DNA of 46,545 bases from an uncultured Limnohabitans sp. (GTDB lineage: Bacteria; Pseudomonadota; Gammaproteobacteria; Burkholderiales; Burkholderiaceae_C): contig CALEYZ010000204.1 of NCBI GenBank assembly GCA_937928195.1, positions 1-46,545 on the forward strand. The letters are read 5' to 3'. Within the stretch, counting starts at the first letter, position 1; each line of letters opens with the position of its first letter. Below the pieces are notes generated by a model. The model was not told where the DNA came from and searched no databases. It worked only from the letters and a program-made list of their open reading frames with translations. The translations under genes were made by a program, and so were the position numbers. This document shows, one piece after another, positions 15,741-22,893 of the stretch.

Positions 15741-16718
15741 ATGGACGAACGCGTTGCGCGTTACTTGGACCATGTGCGTTTTGAAAAACGCCTGGCCGAG
15801 CGAACCACAACGCTTTATGCCTTAGACCTGCAAAAACTGTCGGAGTTGGCGCTGGCTGCCAACGTCGATTTGGCGCAAGTCCAAACGGTGCATGTGCGTC
15901 GGTGGGTGGCGCAGATGCACAGCGGCGGCCGCACGGGTCGCGGCATCGCCCTCATCTTGTCGGGCTGGCGGGGTTTTTACCATTGGCTGGCGCGCGAAAG
16001 TCTCATTGCGCACAATCCCGTTGAAGGCGTCCGCGCACCCAAAGTGGCCAAGCCTTTGCCCAAAGCCTTGGGCGTGGACGAGGCTGTCCAGTTGGCCGAG
16101 CACACCGAGGCAGCAGACGACCCTTGGTTGGAAGCACGCGATGCGGCCATGGTGGAGCTGCTGTATGGCTGTGGTTTGCGCGTGGCCGAACTGACGGGCT
16201 TGGACGTGGTGGCCAGTACAGAAGCTGCAAAAAAAGGACGAGGCTGGATCGATTTACAAGGCGCCGAAGTGATGGTGCAAGGCAAGGGCGGCAAACGCAG
16301 AACGGTGCCTTTGGGTCAAGCGGCAGTGAAGGCACTGGAAGCTTGGTTGCCACTGCGCAGCCAGGCGCTGGGCATGATGACGCAATCGGTGCCAGGTTTG
16401 TCGGATGCTGCGTTGGCGCTGTTTCCGGGGCGTCATGGCACGCGCCTGACCGCGCAGTCGGTGTGGCAACGTTTGAAACGGCGCAGTTTGCTGGCAGGCT
16501 TGGCCACGCCAGTGCATCCGCACATGCTGCGCCATTCGTTTGCCAGCCATGTGCTGCAGTCGAGCAGTGATTTGAGAGCCGTGCAAGAGTTGCTGGGCCA
16601 TGCCAACATCAGCACCACGCAGGTGTACACGCGCTTGGATTTTCAGCATTTGGCCAAAGCCTACGATGCGGCACACCCGCGGGCCAAACGGGGCGCCGGC
16701 AATTCAGAGAAAAAATAA
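15741..16718 (+). CDS. xerC: Tyrosine recombinase XerC
   Basis: XerC with XerD resolves chromosome dimers at dif during division. The 325-residue protein has the N-terminal core-binding SAM-like domain (residues 1-100) and the catalytic domain with all key residues: Arg147 in GCGLRVAEL, a lysine in GKGGKRRTVP, His261 and Arg264 in HPHMLRHSFASH, His287 in LGHANIS and the nucleophile Tyr296 in TQVYTRLD. XerC is favoured over XerD by the dapF-DUF484-xerC order. The insert ASTEAAKKGRG near residue 160 makes it slightly longer than E. coli XerC. Confidence 0.95.
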   Translation: MDERVARYLDHVRFEKRLAERTTTLYALDLQKLSELALAANVDLAQVQTVHVRRWVAQMHSGGRTGRGIALILSGWRGFYHWLARESLIAHNPVEGVRAPKVAKPLPKALGVDEAVQLAEHTEAADDPWLEARDAAMVELLYGCGLRVAELTGLDVVASTEAAKKGRGWIDLQGAEVMVQGKGGKRRTVPLGQAAVKALEAWLPLRSQALGMMTQSVPGLSDAALALFPGRHGTRLTAQSVWQRLKRRSLLAGLATPVHPHMLRHSFASHVLQSSSDLRAVQELLGHANISTTQVYTRLDFQHLAKAYDAAHPRAKRGAGNSEKK

Positions 16719-16757
16719 TCACAAGCCGCTGCAAGCGTTTTGACCCTTGCCGAGTGG

Positions 16758-16769
16758 GACAATGTCGAC
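16758..16769 (+). promoter_or_regulatory. rlmI -10-like box placed for a leaderless transcript
   Basis: GACAAT (16758-16763) is followed by six bases (GTCGAC) and the ATG at 16770. No ribosome site is present. TTGACC at 16740-16745 looks like a -35 box but is only 12 bases away, too close; the promoter is therefore less sure than at dapF. Confidence 0.35.
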
Positions 16770-17954
16770 ATGAAAACGATTCGACTCAAAGCTGGCAAAG
16801 AACGCTCTTTGCAACGCCAACACCCTTGGATTTTTGAATCCGCCATTGCCAAAGGCAGTGCCGATGCTGGTGAAACCGTGCGTGTGGAGTCACACGAAGG
16901 TGTGTTCCTGGCCTGGGCGGCATTCAGCCCCACCTCGCGCATTCGCGCTCGGGTCTGGAGCTTTGACGAGGCGCAGCGCATTGACGCGGCCTACATTGAA
17001 GGCCTGATTCAAAAGTCGGTGCAAGCGCGCAGTTTGTTTGACATTCAAAGCAATGGCATGCGCTTGGTGCATGGCGAGTCTGATGGGGTGCCAGGTTTGG
17101 TGGTTGACCGCTATGGCAATACCTTGGTGGCGCAGTTCACTTCGTGTGGTACGGAGCGTTTTAAGCAAGTGATGGCCGACGCACTGCTCAAAGCGACGGG
17201 TCTCACCAAGTTGTACGAGCGCTCGGACGCCAATGTGCGATCGCTTGAAGGTCTGCCCGAAGTCACGGGTTGGCTGCGCGGTGAAGGCCCTACAGAACTC
17301 ACGCTGCAAGAGCATCAATGGCAGCTGTCGCTCAACATTGCGGAGGGTCATAAAACGGGTTTTTACTTGGACCAGCGCGACAGCCGTTACCGCTTTTACC
17401 AACACACGAAATTCCGCCAATTTCAAAGTGTGCTCAATTGCTATTGCTACACCGGTGGTTTCAGTGTGGCGGCTTTGGCCGGCGGGGCGGCGCATGTCAC
17501 GTCGATTGATTCGTCAGGGCCAGCGCTTGAAAAAGCCAAGGCCAATGTGTTGTTGAATGGCTTTGAGTTGTCGCGCACCACGTTCATGGATGCCGATGTC
17601 AATGCGTCACTTCGTGCCTTCATTGAGCAGGGTGTGCAGTTTGATGCCATCGTGCTAGACCCACCCAAGTTCGCGCCAACTGCGGCGCACGCCGACAGGG
17701 CTGCGCGGGCTTACAAGGACATCAATCGCTTGGCATTTAAGTTGTTGGCGCCTGGAGGGGAGTTGTTCACGTACTCATGCTCAGGGGGCATCAGTGCCGA
17801 TTTGTTTCACAAGATTGTGGCGTCTGCGGGTACCGATGCAGGTGTGGATGGGTACATCAGTGAGCGTTTGCAGGGGGCGCCTGATCATCCGATGACGGTT
17901 TATTTTCCGGAAGGGGAGTACCTCAAGGGCTTGGTGGTGGTGAAGAAGCTTTGA
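16770..17954 (+). CDS. rlmI: 23S rRNA cytosine-C5 methyltransferase, RlmI family
   Basis: The 394-residue protein matches RlmI (methylates C1962 of 23S rRNA in E. coli). The N-terminal PUA-like domain starts MKTIRLKAGKERSLQRQHPW; a linker domain carries GESDGVPGLVVDRYG and EGHKTGFYLDQRDSRYR; the Rossmann methyltransferase fold has VLNCYCYTGGFSVAALAGGA, VTSIDSS and the catalytic-type motif IVLDPPKFAP, with FTYSCSGG later. Open frame before 16770 would need a TTG start and is not family-like. A conserved-loop hairpin follows the stop by 19 bases and may end the transcript. Confidence 0.92.
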   Translation: MKTIRLKAGKERSLQRQHPWIFESAIAKGSADAGETVRVESHEGVFLAWAAFSPTSRIRARVWSFDEAQRIDAAYIEGLIQKSVQARSLFDIQSNGMRLVHGESDGVPGLVVDRYGNTLVAQFTSCGTERFKQVMADALLKATGLTKLYERSDANVRSLEGLPEVTGWLRGEGPTELTLQEHQWQLSLNIAEGHKTGFYLDQRDSRYRFYQHTKFRQFQSVLNCYCYTGGFSVAALAGGAAHVTSIDSSGPALEKAKANVLLNGFELSRTTFMDADVNASLRAFIEQGVQFDAIVLDPPKFAPTAAHADRAARAYKDINRLAFKLLAPGGELFTYSCSGGISADLFHKIVASAGTDAGVDGYISERLQGAPDHPMTVYFPEGEYLKGLVVVKKL

Positions 17955-17973
17955 AACTGTGTTTCTCTCGCAC

Positions 17974-18053
17974 GCAGGACGAGGATGCCATGGGTGGGCG
18001 CCTCATGCTGGGGTACCAGAAATCGTTGCCCACCCATGACATCCTCGTCCTGC
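17974..18053 (+). repeat. Conserved-loop hairpin element, copy 2 (possible terminator)
   Basis: Arms 17974-17999 and 18028-18053 pair over 26 positions with one C-A mismatch (arm starts GCAGGACGAGGATGCC). The 28-base loop (18000-18027) contains CCTCAT, G, then CTGGGGTACCAGAAATCGT, matching copy 1 at 4861-4888 in 25 of 28 bases, while the stems align only patchily. After the stem comes TGAG and six T (18058-18063), so this copy could act as a terminator for rlmI. The remainder of the 163-base gap carries TACACT (18075-18080) as a weak -10 candidate for the next gene. Confidence 0.78.
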
Positions 18054-18117
18054 TGAGTTTTTTCTGGGGTGGGTACACTTCAGGCCTCAATTGTTTTCTG
18101 TCTTTCGGAGTATTTCC

Positions 18118-19233
18118 ATGGCTTTGATTCCTGCAACCATCCTGACTGGCTTTTTGGGCTCGGGTAAGACGACGCTGCTCAAGCGGGTGTTGACGGAGGC
18201 GCATGGCCAAAAGATTGCCATCATTGAAAATGAGTTTGGCGAAGAAAACATTGACAACGACATTTTGGTGTCGGACACCAATGAGCAAATCATTCAGATG
18301 AGCAATGGGTGCATTTGCTGCACCATTCGAGAAGATTTGCGGACGACGCTGCAAACCTTGGCGGCTCAAAAGCGCAAGGGTGAGTTGGATTTTGAGCGGG
18401 TGGTCATTGAGACGACGGGCTTGGCCGATCCTGGGCCTGTGGCGCAAACCTTTTTCATGGACGATGAAATTGCCGAGAGCTTTTTATTGGACTCCATCCT
18501 CACGTTGGTGGACGCGAAGCATGCGGCGCAGCAACTGAACGATCGCCAAGAAGCGCGTCGCCAGGTTGGTTTTGCCGATCAGATTTTTATCAGCAAGGCT
18601 GATTTGGTGTCGTCTACGGAGCTGGAGGCCTTGCAACATCGCTTGGCTCACATGAACCCTCGTGCGCCTCAAAAAGTGGTGCATTTTGGCGAGGTGTCCT
18701 TGGCTGAGGTGTTTGATTTGCGCGGCTTTAACTTGAATGCCAAGCTTGACATTGACCCCGACTTCTTAAAGGAAGACGAGCCGCATGTGCACGACGCGCA
18801 TTGTGGTCATGACCATGGACATGACCACCAGCATGCCGACGACCACGGCCATGAGCATCACGATCATGAGCATGGCGAGCACTGCAAGCACCCATCTCAC
18901 CAGGGCGAAGGCCATGGCCATCACCATCACTTTGACGATGATGTGAAGAGTTTTGTTTTTAAATCAGACAAAGCCTTTGAGCCAGCCAAGTTGGAAGATT
19001 TTCTGGGTGCCATTGTGAATGTGTATGGCCCGCGCATGCTGCGCTACAAAGGGGTGCTGAACATGAAAGGCACCGAGCGCAAAGTAATTTTCCAAGGCGT
19101 TCACCAGCTCATGGGCAGTGATTTGGGGCCTGTTTGGGCTGAAAACGAGCCCAAAGTCAGCAAAATGGTCTTCATTGGCATTGACCTGCCCAAAGACATT
19201 TTGTTGCAGGGGCTTGAGCAATGTTTGGTTTAG
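18118..19233 (+). CDS. COG0523/CobW-family metal-handling GTPase with His-rich loop
   Basis: The 371-residue protein is a G3E P-loop GTPase. Walker A GFLGSGKTT is at residues 11-19, the metal-binding motif CICC at 65-68, ETTG at 98-101 and SKAD at about 159-162 as the base-recognition motif. Between the GTPase and the C-terminal CobW_C domain lies a segment (about 223-271) with roughly 22 histidines, plus Cys and Asp, a likely zinc or nickel reservoir. Members deliver metal to target enzymes; sub-family (ZNG1/YjiA/YeiR type) and metal are not resolved here. ATG 18118 has GGAG nine bases before it; a frame start at 18091 lacks one. The DksA-like gene follows after a 194-base leader. Confidence 0.92.
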   Translation: MALIPATILTGFLGSGKTTLLKRVLTEAHGQKIAIIENEFGEENIDNDILVSDTNEQIIQMSNGCICCTIREDLRTTLQTLAAQKRKGELDFERVVIETTGLADPGPVAQTFFMDDEIAESFLLDSILTLVDAKHAAQQLNDRQEARRQVGFADQIFISKADLVSSTELEALQHRLAHMNPRAPQKVVHFGEVSLAEVFDLRGFNLNAKLDIDPDFLKEDEPHVHDAHCGHDHGHDHQHADDHGHEHHDHEHGEHCKHPSHQGEGHGHHHHFDDDVKSFVFKSDKAFEPAKLEDFLGAIVNVYGPRMLRYKGVLNMKGTERKVIFQGVHQLMGSDLGPVWAENEPKVSKMVFIGIDLPKDILLQGLEQCLV

Positions 19234-19267
19234 TTTTTCAGAAAGCGTTTTAAGGCCTTTGAGTCGC

Positions 19268-19427
19268 TACAATCTGCGCCCTGACGGGGTACCTTAATTG
19301 GCACCCTGATGCGCCCAGAAGGTCGAAAAATATGGGTTTTGACGCAAATGAGCCGATGACCACAATTCATTTGCAAATGGCTGGTGCCTGCGAAGGTGCG
19401 TAAGCCGCCACGGCTAGGAGTCAGGAC
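19268..19427 (+). promoter_or_regulatory. Promoter and structured leader of the DksA-like gene
   Basis: TACAAT at 19268-19273 is a good -10 box (no clear -35), giving a leader of about 148 bases. It holds three hairpins: GGGTACC/GGCACCC (19287-19293 / 19300-19306, one mismatch), GCAAATGA/TCATTTGC (19344-19351 / 19367-19374, perfect) and AGCCG/CGGCT (19403-19407 / 19411-19415), the last directly touching the ribosome site AGGAG (19416-19420). No known riboswitch was recognised. The 194-base gap contains no gene. Confidence 0.45.
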
Positions 19428-20861
19428 GTGAAAAAGCCCCTTAAAACGAGCTCAAAATCCGCAGTGAAGAAAACCAGTTCAGCAGCGAGTGCCAAGGCCA
19501 AATCGGCGACACCCGCTAAAAAACTGAGCAAACCAGTGCCAGCGAAAGCGGCCAAAACTGCTGTTACCAAAGTCGTGTCCAAGGGCAAACCTGTTGTGAA
19601 GAAGGCTGCGACCAAAGCAGCCGTCAAACCGGCAGCCAAACCCGTGGCCAAACCGACCAAGCCCAATGCCAAAGCGGCTTCCAAGCCTGTGGTGAAATCC
19701 AAGCAAACGCCCAAAGCGGTTGGCAAAGCGCCCTCCAAAGCACCGGTCAAAGCACCGGTCAAAGCCAAGCTGGCCGCAAAGCCTGTGCCTAAAACGGCCA
19801 AGAAAGTAGTGGCCAAGCCCGTTGCAAAAGCCAAACTGGCTGCAAAGTCTGCCGCAAAACCCGCAGCGAAACCTGCAGCGAAACCTGCAGCGAAACCTGC
19901 AACAAAACCCGTCGTCAAACCTGTGGCAAAGCCTGTCGCCAAACCTGTGGTGAAGGCTGCTGCTAAAGCGGCACCTAAAGTTGCACCTAAAGTTGCTCCT
20001 AAAGTCACAGCGAAAGCCGCAACTAAATCAGCCACAAAGGCTGCACCTCAATCAACGTCCAAGCCAGCAGCCAAAGTCACGCCCGTGGCAAAGACTGCAG
20101 CCAAAAGCGCGGTGAAAGCCTCCGAAAAAGTAGTGACACCTGTTGCTGCGCCCGTTAAGGCGGAGAAGGTGGCCAAAGCCGCTAAACCCGCCAAAGTTGA
20201 AAAAATGGCCACACCACCTGCAGCAGTTGCCGCAGCGCCAGTGGCCACCGGTGATGTGCCTGCACGTGCAGTTCGTCCTTCAGCGCGCCTTGCCCAAATC
20301 ACAGTGCCATCGATGGCTCAATCGGTGGCATCCACGGCTGCAAAAGCCAGTTATCTCCAAAACATGCCTTCACAAGTTCTCACTCCTCCCCCCTTTGTGG
20401 CCGTTAAAAAAGACGCTAAATTGGCCAACAACTGGAAAACCAAAAAACCAGATCAGCTGACCGATGCTGAAGTCATGGCCATGTCCGACAACGACTACAT
20501 GAACGATGCCCAAATGGCATTCTTCCGTCTCAAGCTGGTTGCGTTGAAGCAAGGCATTTTGGCCAACGCCGGCGAAACCACCGAGCATCTGCGTGAAGAC
20601 ACGGTGGTGGTGCCCGATCCTGCAGACCGCGCCACCATTGAGGAAGAGCATGCGCTGGAATTGCGTACGCGCGATCGCGAGCGCAAGTTGCTGAAGAAGA
20701 TTGAGCAATCCATCCAGCGCATTGATGCCGGCGATTACGGCTATTGCGATGAAACTGGCGAACCCATTGGCGTTGGCCGTTTGTTGGCGCGCCCCACAGC
20801 CAATTTGTCCTTGGAAGCTCAGCAACGCCGCGAACTCAAACAAAAAATGTTTGGGGATTGA
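19428..20861 (+). CDS. dksA: DksA/TraR-family RNA polymerase-binding protein with histone-H1-like N-terminal tail
   Basis: The 477-residue protein starts at GTG 19428, seven bases after AGGAG. Residues 1 to about 270 are a low-complexity Lys/Ala/Pro/Val tail of repeated AAKP, VAKP and APK units, like histone H1 or AlgP; residues 271-340 are a linker. From about 343 the chain is a typical DksA: QLTDAEVMAMSDNDYMNDAQ, the coiled-coil tip PDPAD (Asp397 and Asp400, matching the essential tip aspartates), RDRERKLLKKI and the globular end GYCDETGEPIG through RLLARPTANLSLEA. The zinc site is C440-x2-T443 and S461-x2-A464 instead of four cysteines, so it should fold without zinc. DksA tunes rRNA and stress promoters with ppGpp; the tail may bind DNA or RNA (inference). 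Confidence 0.88.
   Translation: MKKPLKTSSKSAVKKTSSAASAKAKSATPAKKLSKPVPAKAAKTAVTKVVSKGKPVVKKAATKAAVKPAAKPVAKPTKPNAKAASKPVVKSKQTPKAVGKAPSKAPVKAPVKAKLAAKPVPKTAKKVVAKPVAKAKLAAKSAAKPAAKPAAKPAAKPATKPVVKPVAKPVAKPVVKAAAKAAPKVAPKVAPKVTAKAATKSATKAAPQSTSKPAAKVTPVAKTAAKSAVKASEKVVTPVAAPVKAEKVAKAAKPAKVEKMATPPAAVAAAPVATGDVPARAVRPSARLAQITVPSMAQSVASTAAKASYLQNMPSQVLTPPPFVAVKKDAKLANNWKTKKPDQLTDAEVMAMSDNDYMNDAQMAFFRLKLVALKQGILANAGETTEHLREDTVVVPDPADRATIEEEHALELRTRDRERKLLKKIEQSIQRIDAGDYGYCDETGEPIGVGRLLARPTANLSLEAQQRRELKQKMFGD
19860..19907 (+). repeat. 12-bp tandem repeat coding PAAK
   Basis: Four units of CCTGCAGCGAAA occur in tandem (first and last with 1-2 changes). Two further 12-bp arrays lie in the same tail: GCACCGGTCAAA twice at 19740-19763, and GCACCTAAAGTT about three times at 19971-20006. 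Unit length is a multiple of three, so slippage would change tail length without breaking the frame. Confidence 0.8.
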
Positions 20862-20884
20862 GTGAGCCTGCAACTCACAATCTC

Positions 20885-20911
20885 AAAAGGCTCCACTCGG
20901 AGCCTTTTTTT
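20885..20911 (+). terminator. Rho-independent terminator after the DksA-like gene
   Basis: Stem AAAAGGCTCC (20885-20894), loop ACTC, stem GGAGCCTTTT (20899-20908), T-tract 20905-20911. It begins 24 bases after the stop codon and separates this gene from the dcw cluster. Confidence 0.92.
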
Positions 20912-21204
20912 CGTCTGAACATTGGCTGCGATGCTCAGATTGAAAAAGTTATGAAATTTATGAAAATATTTTGACACTCGAAAAGCCTCATAAGTTACTT
21001 GCAGACAAACTTCTAAGTGCCTAATTTTCAACGATTTTTTGCAGCAAAATATGATGCGAAGTGTGTCCTAAGCCCTTGATTTCATTGAAAAAAACTCAAA
21101 AACCCTCTTGTGATGCTGTGAATTCCTGATACAGTGCAAAAAAGTGCAATTAAGTGGGAGAAATACCCAAATTGCGTGTGTATTGACCAGGAATCGAGAA
21201 TCAA
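20912..21204 (+). promoter_or_regulatory. Promoter region of the dcw cluster with putative MraZ operator
   Basis: This 293-base stretch has no gene. TTGTGA (21108-21113), 16 bases and TACAGT (21130-21135) make a fair promoter. Over and after the -10 box, AGTG recurs at 21133, 21143 and 21153, exactly 10 bases apart (AGTGC, AGTGC, AGTGG). MraZ proteins are known to repress their own operon by binding TGGG-type direct repeats of 10-base period, so this is the likely site. TTGACA at 20971-20976 could serve a second upstream promoter in the AT-rich 20935-21060 part, though its -10 is unclear. Confidence 0.55.
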
Positions 21205-21633
21205 GTGTTTCAAGGTGCATCTTCGTTGAGTTTGGACGCCAAAGGCCGCCTGTCGGTGCCTACGCGTCACCGCGAGGTCTTGAGCGCCACAGCGGGTGGT
21301 CAGTTGACCATCACGAAGCACCCTCACGGTTGTTTGATGGTGTTTCCGCGAACAGAGTGGGAGCGTTTTCGCGAACGCATTGCACAGTTGCCCATGGAAG
21401 CCCAGTGGTGGAAGCGCATTTTCTTGGGCAATGCCATGGATGTTGAAATGGATGGCACGGGTCGTGTGTTGGTATCGCCTGAGTTGCGCGCAGCCGCCGG
21501 CATTGCCAAAGACACCATCTTGCTCGGCATGGGCAATCATTTTGAGTTGTGGGACAAGACTGCCTACGACGCACAAGAAGCCAAGGCCATGCAGGGCGCC
21601 ATGCCCGATGTCTTCAAGGACTTTTCGTTCTGA
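21205..21633 (+). CDS. mraZ: Transcriptional regulator MraZ
   Basis: MraZ is an AbrB-fold DNA-binding protein that heads the dcw cluster and represses it. The 142-residue protein starts at GTG 21205 and opens FQGASSLSLDAKGRLSVPTRH, the first of two SpoVT/AbrB-like repeats; the second is GNAMDVEMDGTGRVLVSPEL. Both carry the DxxGR core. The ribosome signal is weak (AGGAA about 14 bases upstream). rsmH begins eight bases after the stop. Confidence 0.96.
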   Translation: MFQGASSLSLDAKGRLSVPTRHREVLSATAGGQLTITKHPHGCLMVFPRTEWERFRERIAQLPMEAQWWKRIFLGNAMDVEMDGTGRVLVSPELRAAAGIAKDTILLGMGNHFELWDKTAYDAQEAKAMQGAMPDVFKDFSF

Positions 21634-21640
21634 GGCCTGC

Positions 21641-22576
21641 GTGACGACAAGTACTTGGCAACACACCACCGTCTTGCTCACTGAAGCGGTCGATGCATTG
21701 TTAGGCAATGCAGGCGAAGCCGCCGAGAAAAATACTTACGTCGATGCAACCTTTGGCCGTGGTGGTCATTCGCGTCTGATTTTGTCGCGCTTGCCAGAAG
21801 GTGCACAGCTCATCGCTTTTGACAAAGATGTCGAAGCGATTGCAGAGGCTGCGCAAATTCAAGATGCTCGGTTTTCAATCCGGCACGAAGGCTTTCGCAA
21901 CCTGGGCGAGCTGCCTGCAAGCAGCATCGCCGGCGTGTTGATGGACCTGGGCATCAGCTCCCCTCAAATTGACAACCCCGACAGGGGTTTTTCTTTTCGT
22001 TTCGATGGCCCCTTAGACATGCGCATGGACACCACGCGCGGTCAGAGTGTGGCTGAGTGGCTGGCCTCTGCCAGCGTTGATCAGATCACGGAGGTTGTAC
22101 GTGACTATGGCGAAGAACGGTTTGCTTTTCCGATTGCAAAGGCGATTGTGGCTCGCAGACAAGAGCGGGGCCCAATTTCATCCACCGCCGATTTGGCCGG
22201 GATCGTGGCTAACACGGTCAAAACCCGCGAGCCGGGCAAGGACCCTGCAACGCGGACATTTCAGGCTCTTCGGATTTTCATCAACGCCGAGCTTGAGGAG
22301 CTTGAACAAGCGCTAGAAGCCAGTCTTCAAGTGTTGCAGCCGGGTGGTCGTTTGGTGGTGATCAGTTTTCACTCCTTGGAAGATCGCATCGTGAAGCAGT
22401 TCATTGCGAAGCACTCTAAAGAGGTCTATGACCGACGCGCACCGTTTGCCGTGCCGCAGGCCATGAAATTGAAGGCCTTGGAACGCATTCGTCCCAGCGA
22501 GGCTGAGGTAGCGGCCAATCCGCGCGCTCGCAGCGCCATCATGCGTGTGGCTGAAAGAACCGAGGTGGCCGCATGA
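21641..22576 (+). CDS. rsmH: 16S rRNA (cytosine-1402 N4)-methyltransferase
   Basis: RsmH (MraW) methylates C1402 in the decoding centre of 16S rRNA. I chose GTG 21641 (VTTSTWQHTTVLLTEAVDAL), with TGAGG five bases before it; the frame is open into mraZ but upstream residues are not family-like. The 311-residue protein shows the SAM site TYVDATFGRGGHS, the GVLMDLGISSPQID block, GFSFRFDGPLDMRMD and VISFHSLEDRIVKQF. It overlaps ftsL by ATGA. Confidence 0.96.
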   Translation: MTTSTWQHTTVLLTEAVDALLGNAGEAAEKNTYVDATFGRGGHSRLILSRLPEGAQLIAFDKDVEAIAEAAQIQDARFSIRHEGFRNLGELPASSIAGVLMDLGISSPQIDNPDRGFSFRFDGPLDMRMDTTRGQSVAEWLASASVDQITEVVRDYGEERFAFPIAKAIVARRQERGPISSTADLAGIVANTVKTREPGKDPATRTFQALRIFINAELEELEQALEASLQVLQPGGRLVVISFHSLEDRIVKQFIAKHSKEVYDRRAPFAVPQAMKLKALERIRPSEAEVAANPRARSAIMRVAERTEVAA

Positions 22577-22893
22577 CACGCCTCAATGTGTTTTTGGTGA
22601 TCGCCATTATTTTCTCTGCCATGTTTTTGGTGCACAGCCACTACGAAGCACGTCGCTCATTCATGGCCTTAGAAGCTGCCACCAAAGAAGCCACGCGACT
22701 TGAGCTGGAGCATGAGCGTTTGCAAGTCGAGCGGCGTGCTCAAGCATCACCACTTCGCATCGAACAAATTGCCAAGCAACAACTGCAAATGCGCTTGGTC
22801 ACACCAGGCATCACGCAATACGTGAAGCAACCCGCTGACTTGCAAGTGCCAGCCGCAAAAGTAGAAGACAAATCAGTTGGAGCGAAGCCATGA
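22573..22893 (+). CDS. ftsL: Cell division protein FtsL
   Basis: A 106-residue bitopic inner-membrane protein: a short cytoplasmic start, one membrane segment (about residues 4-20, NVFLVIAIIFSAMFLV) and a periplasmic coiled coil (ALEAATKEATRLELEHERLQ) with a leucine-zipper-like spacing. FtsL joins FtsB and FtsQ in the divisome and relays activation to FtsW/FtsI. Assignment rests on size, topology and position between rsmH and ftsI, since the family is poorly conserved. It overlaps both neighbours by ATGA. Confidence 0.92.
   Translation: MTRLNVFLVIAIIFSAMFLVHSHYEARRSFMALEAATKEATRLELEHERLQVERRAQASPLRIEQIAKQQLQMRLVTPGITQYVKQPADLQVPAAKVEDKSVGAKP

Noticed and set aside
16740..16757. TTGACC as -35 of rlmI
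   Set aside because: Spacing to GACAAT is 12 bases, too short for a sigma-70 promoter.
18054..18117. Zur box upstream of the COG0523 gene
   Set aside because: No GTTATAATATAAC-like palindrome was found.
19285..19310. GGGGTACC near 19286 as a possible third copy of the conserved hairpin loop
   Set aside because: Only GGGGTACC is shared; CAGAAATCGT and the flanking long stem are missing.
19421..20035. Long minus-strand frame opposite the DksA tail (hydrophobic Ala/Gly/Thr/Phe repeats)
   Set aside because: It is the mirror of the Lys/Ala/Pro codon repeats; no ribosome site, and it ends where the low-complexity part ends.
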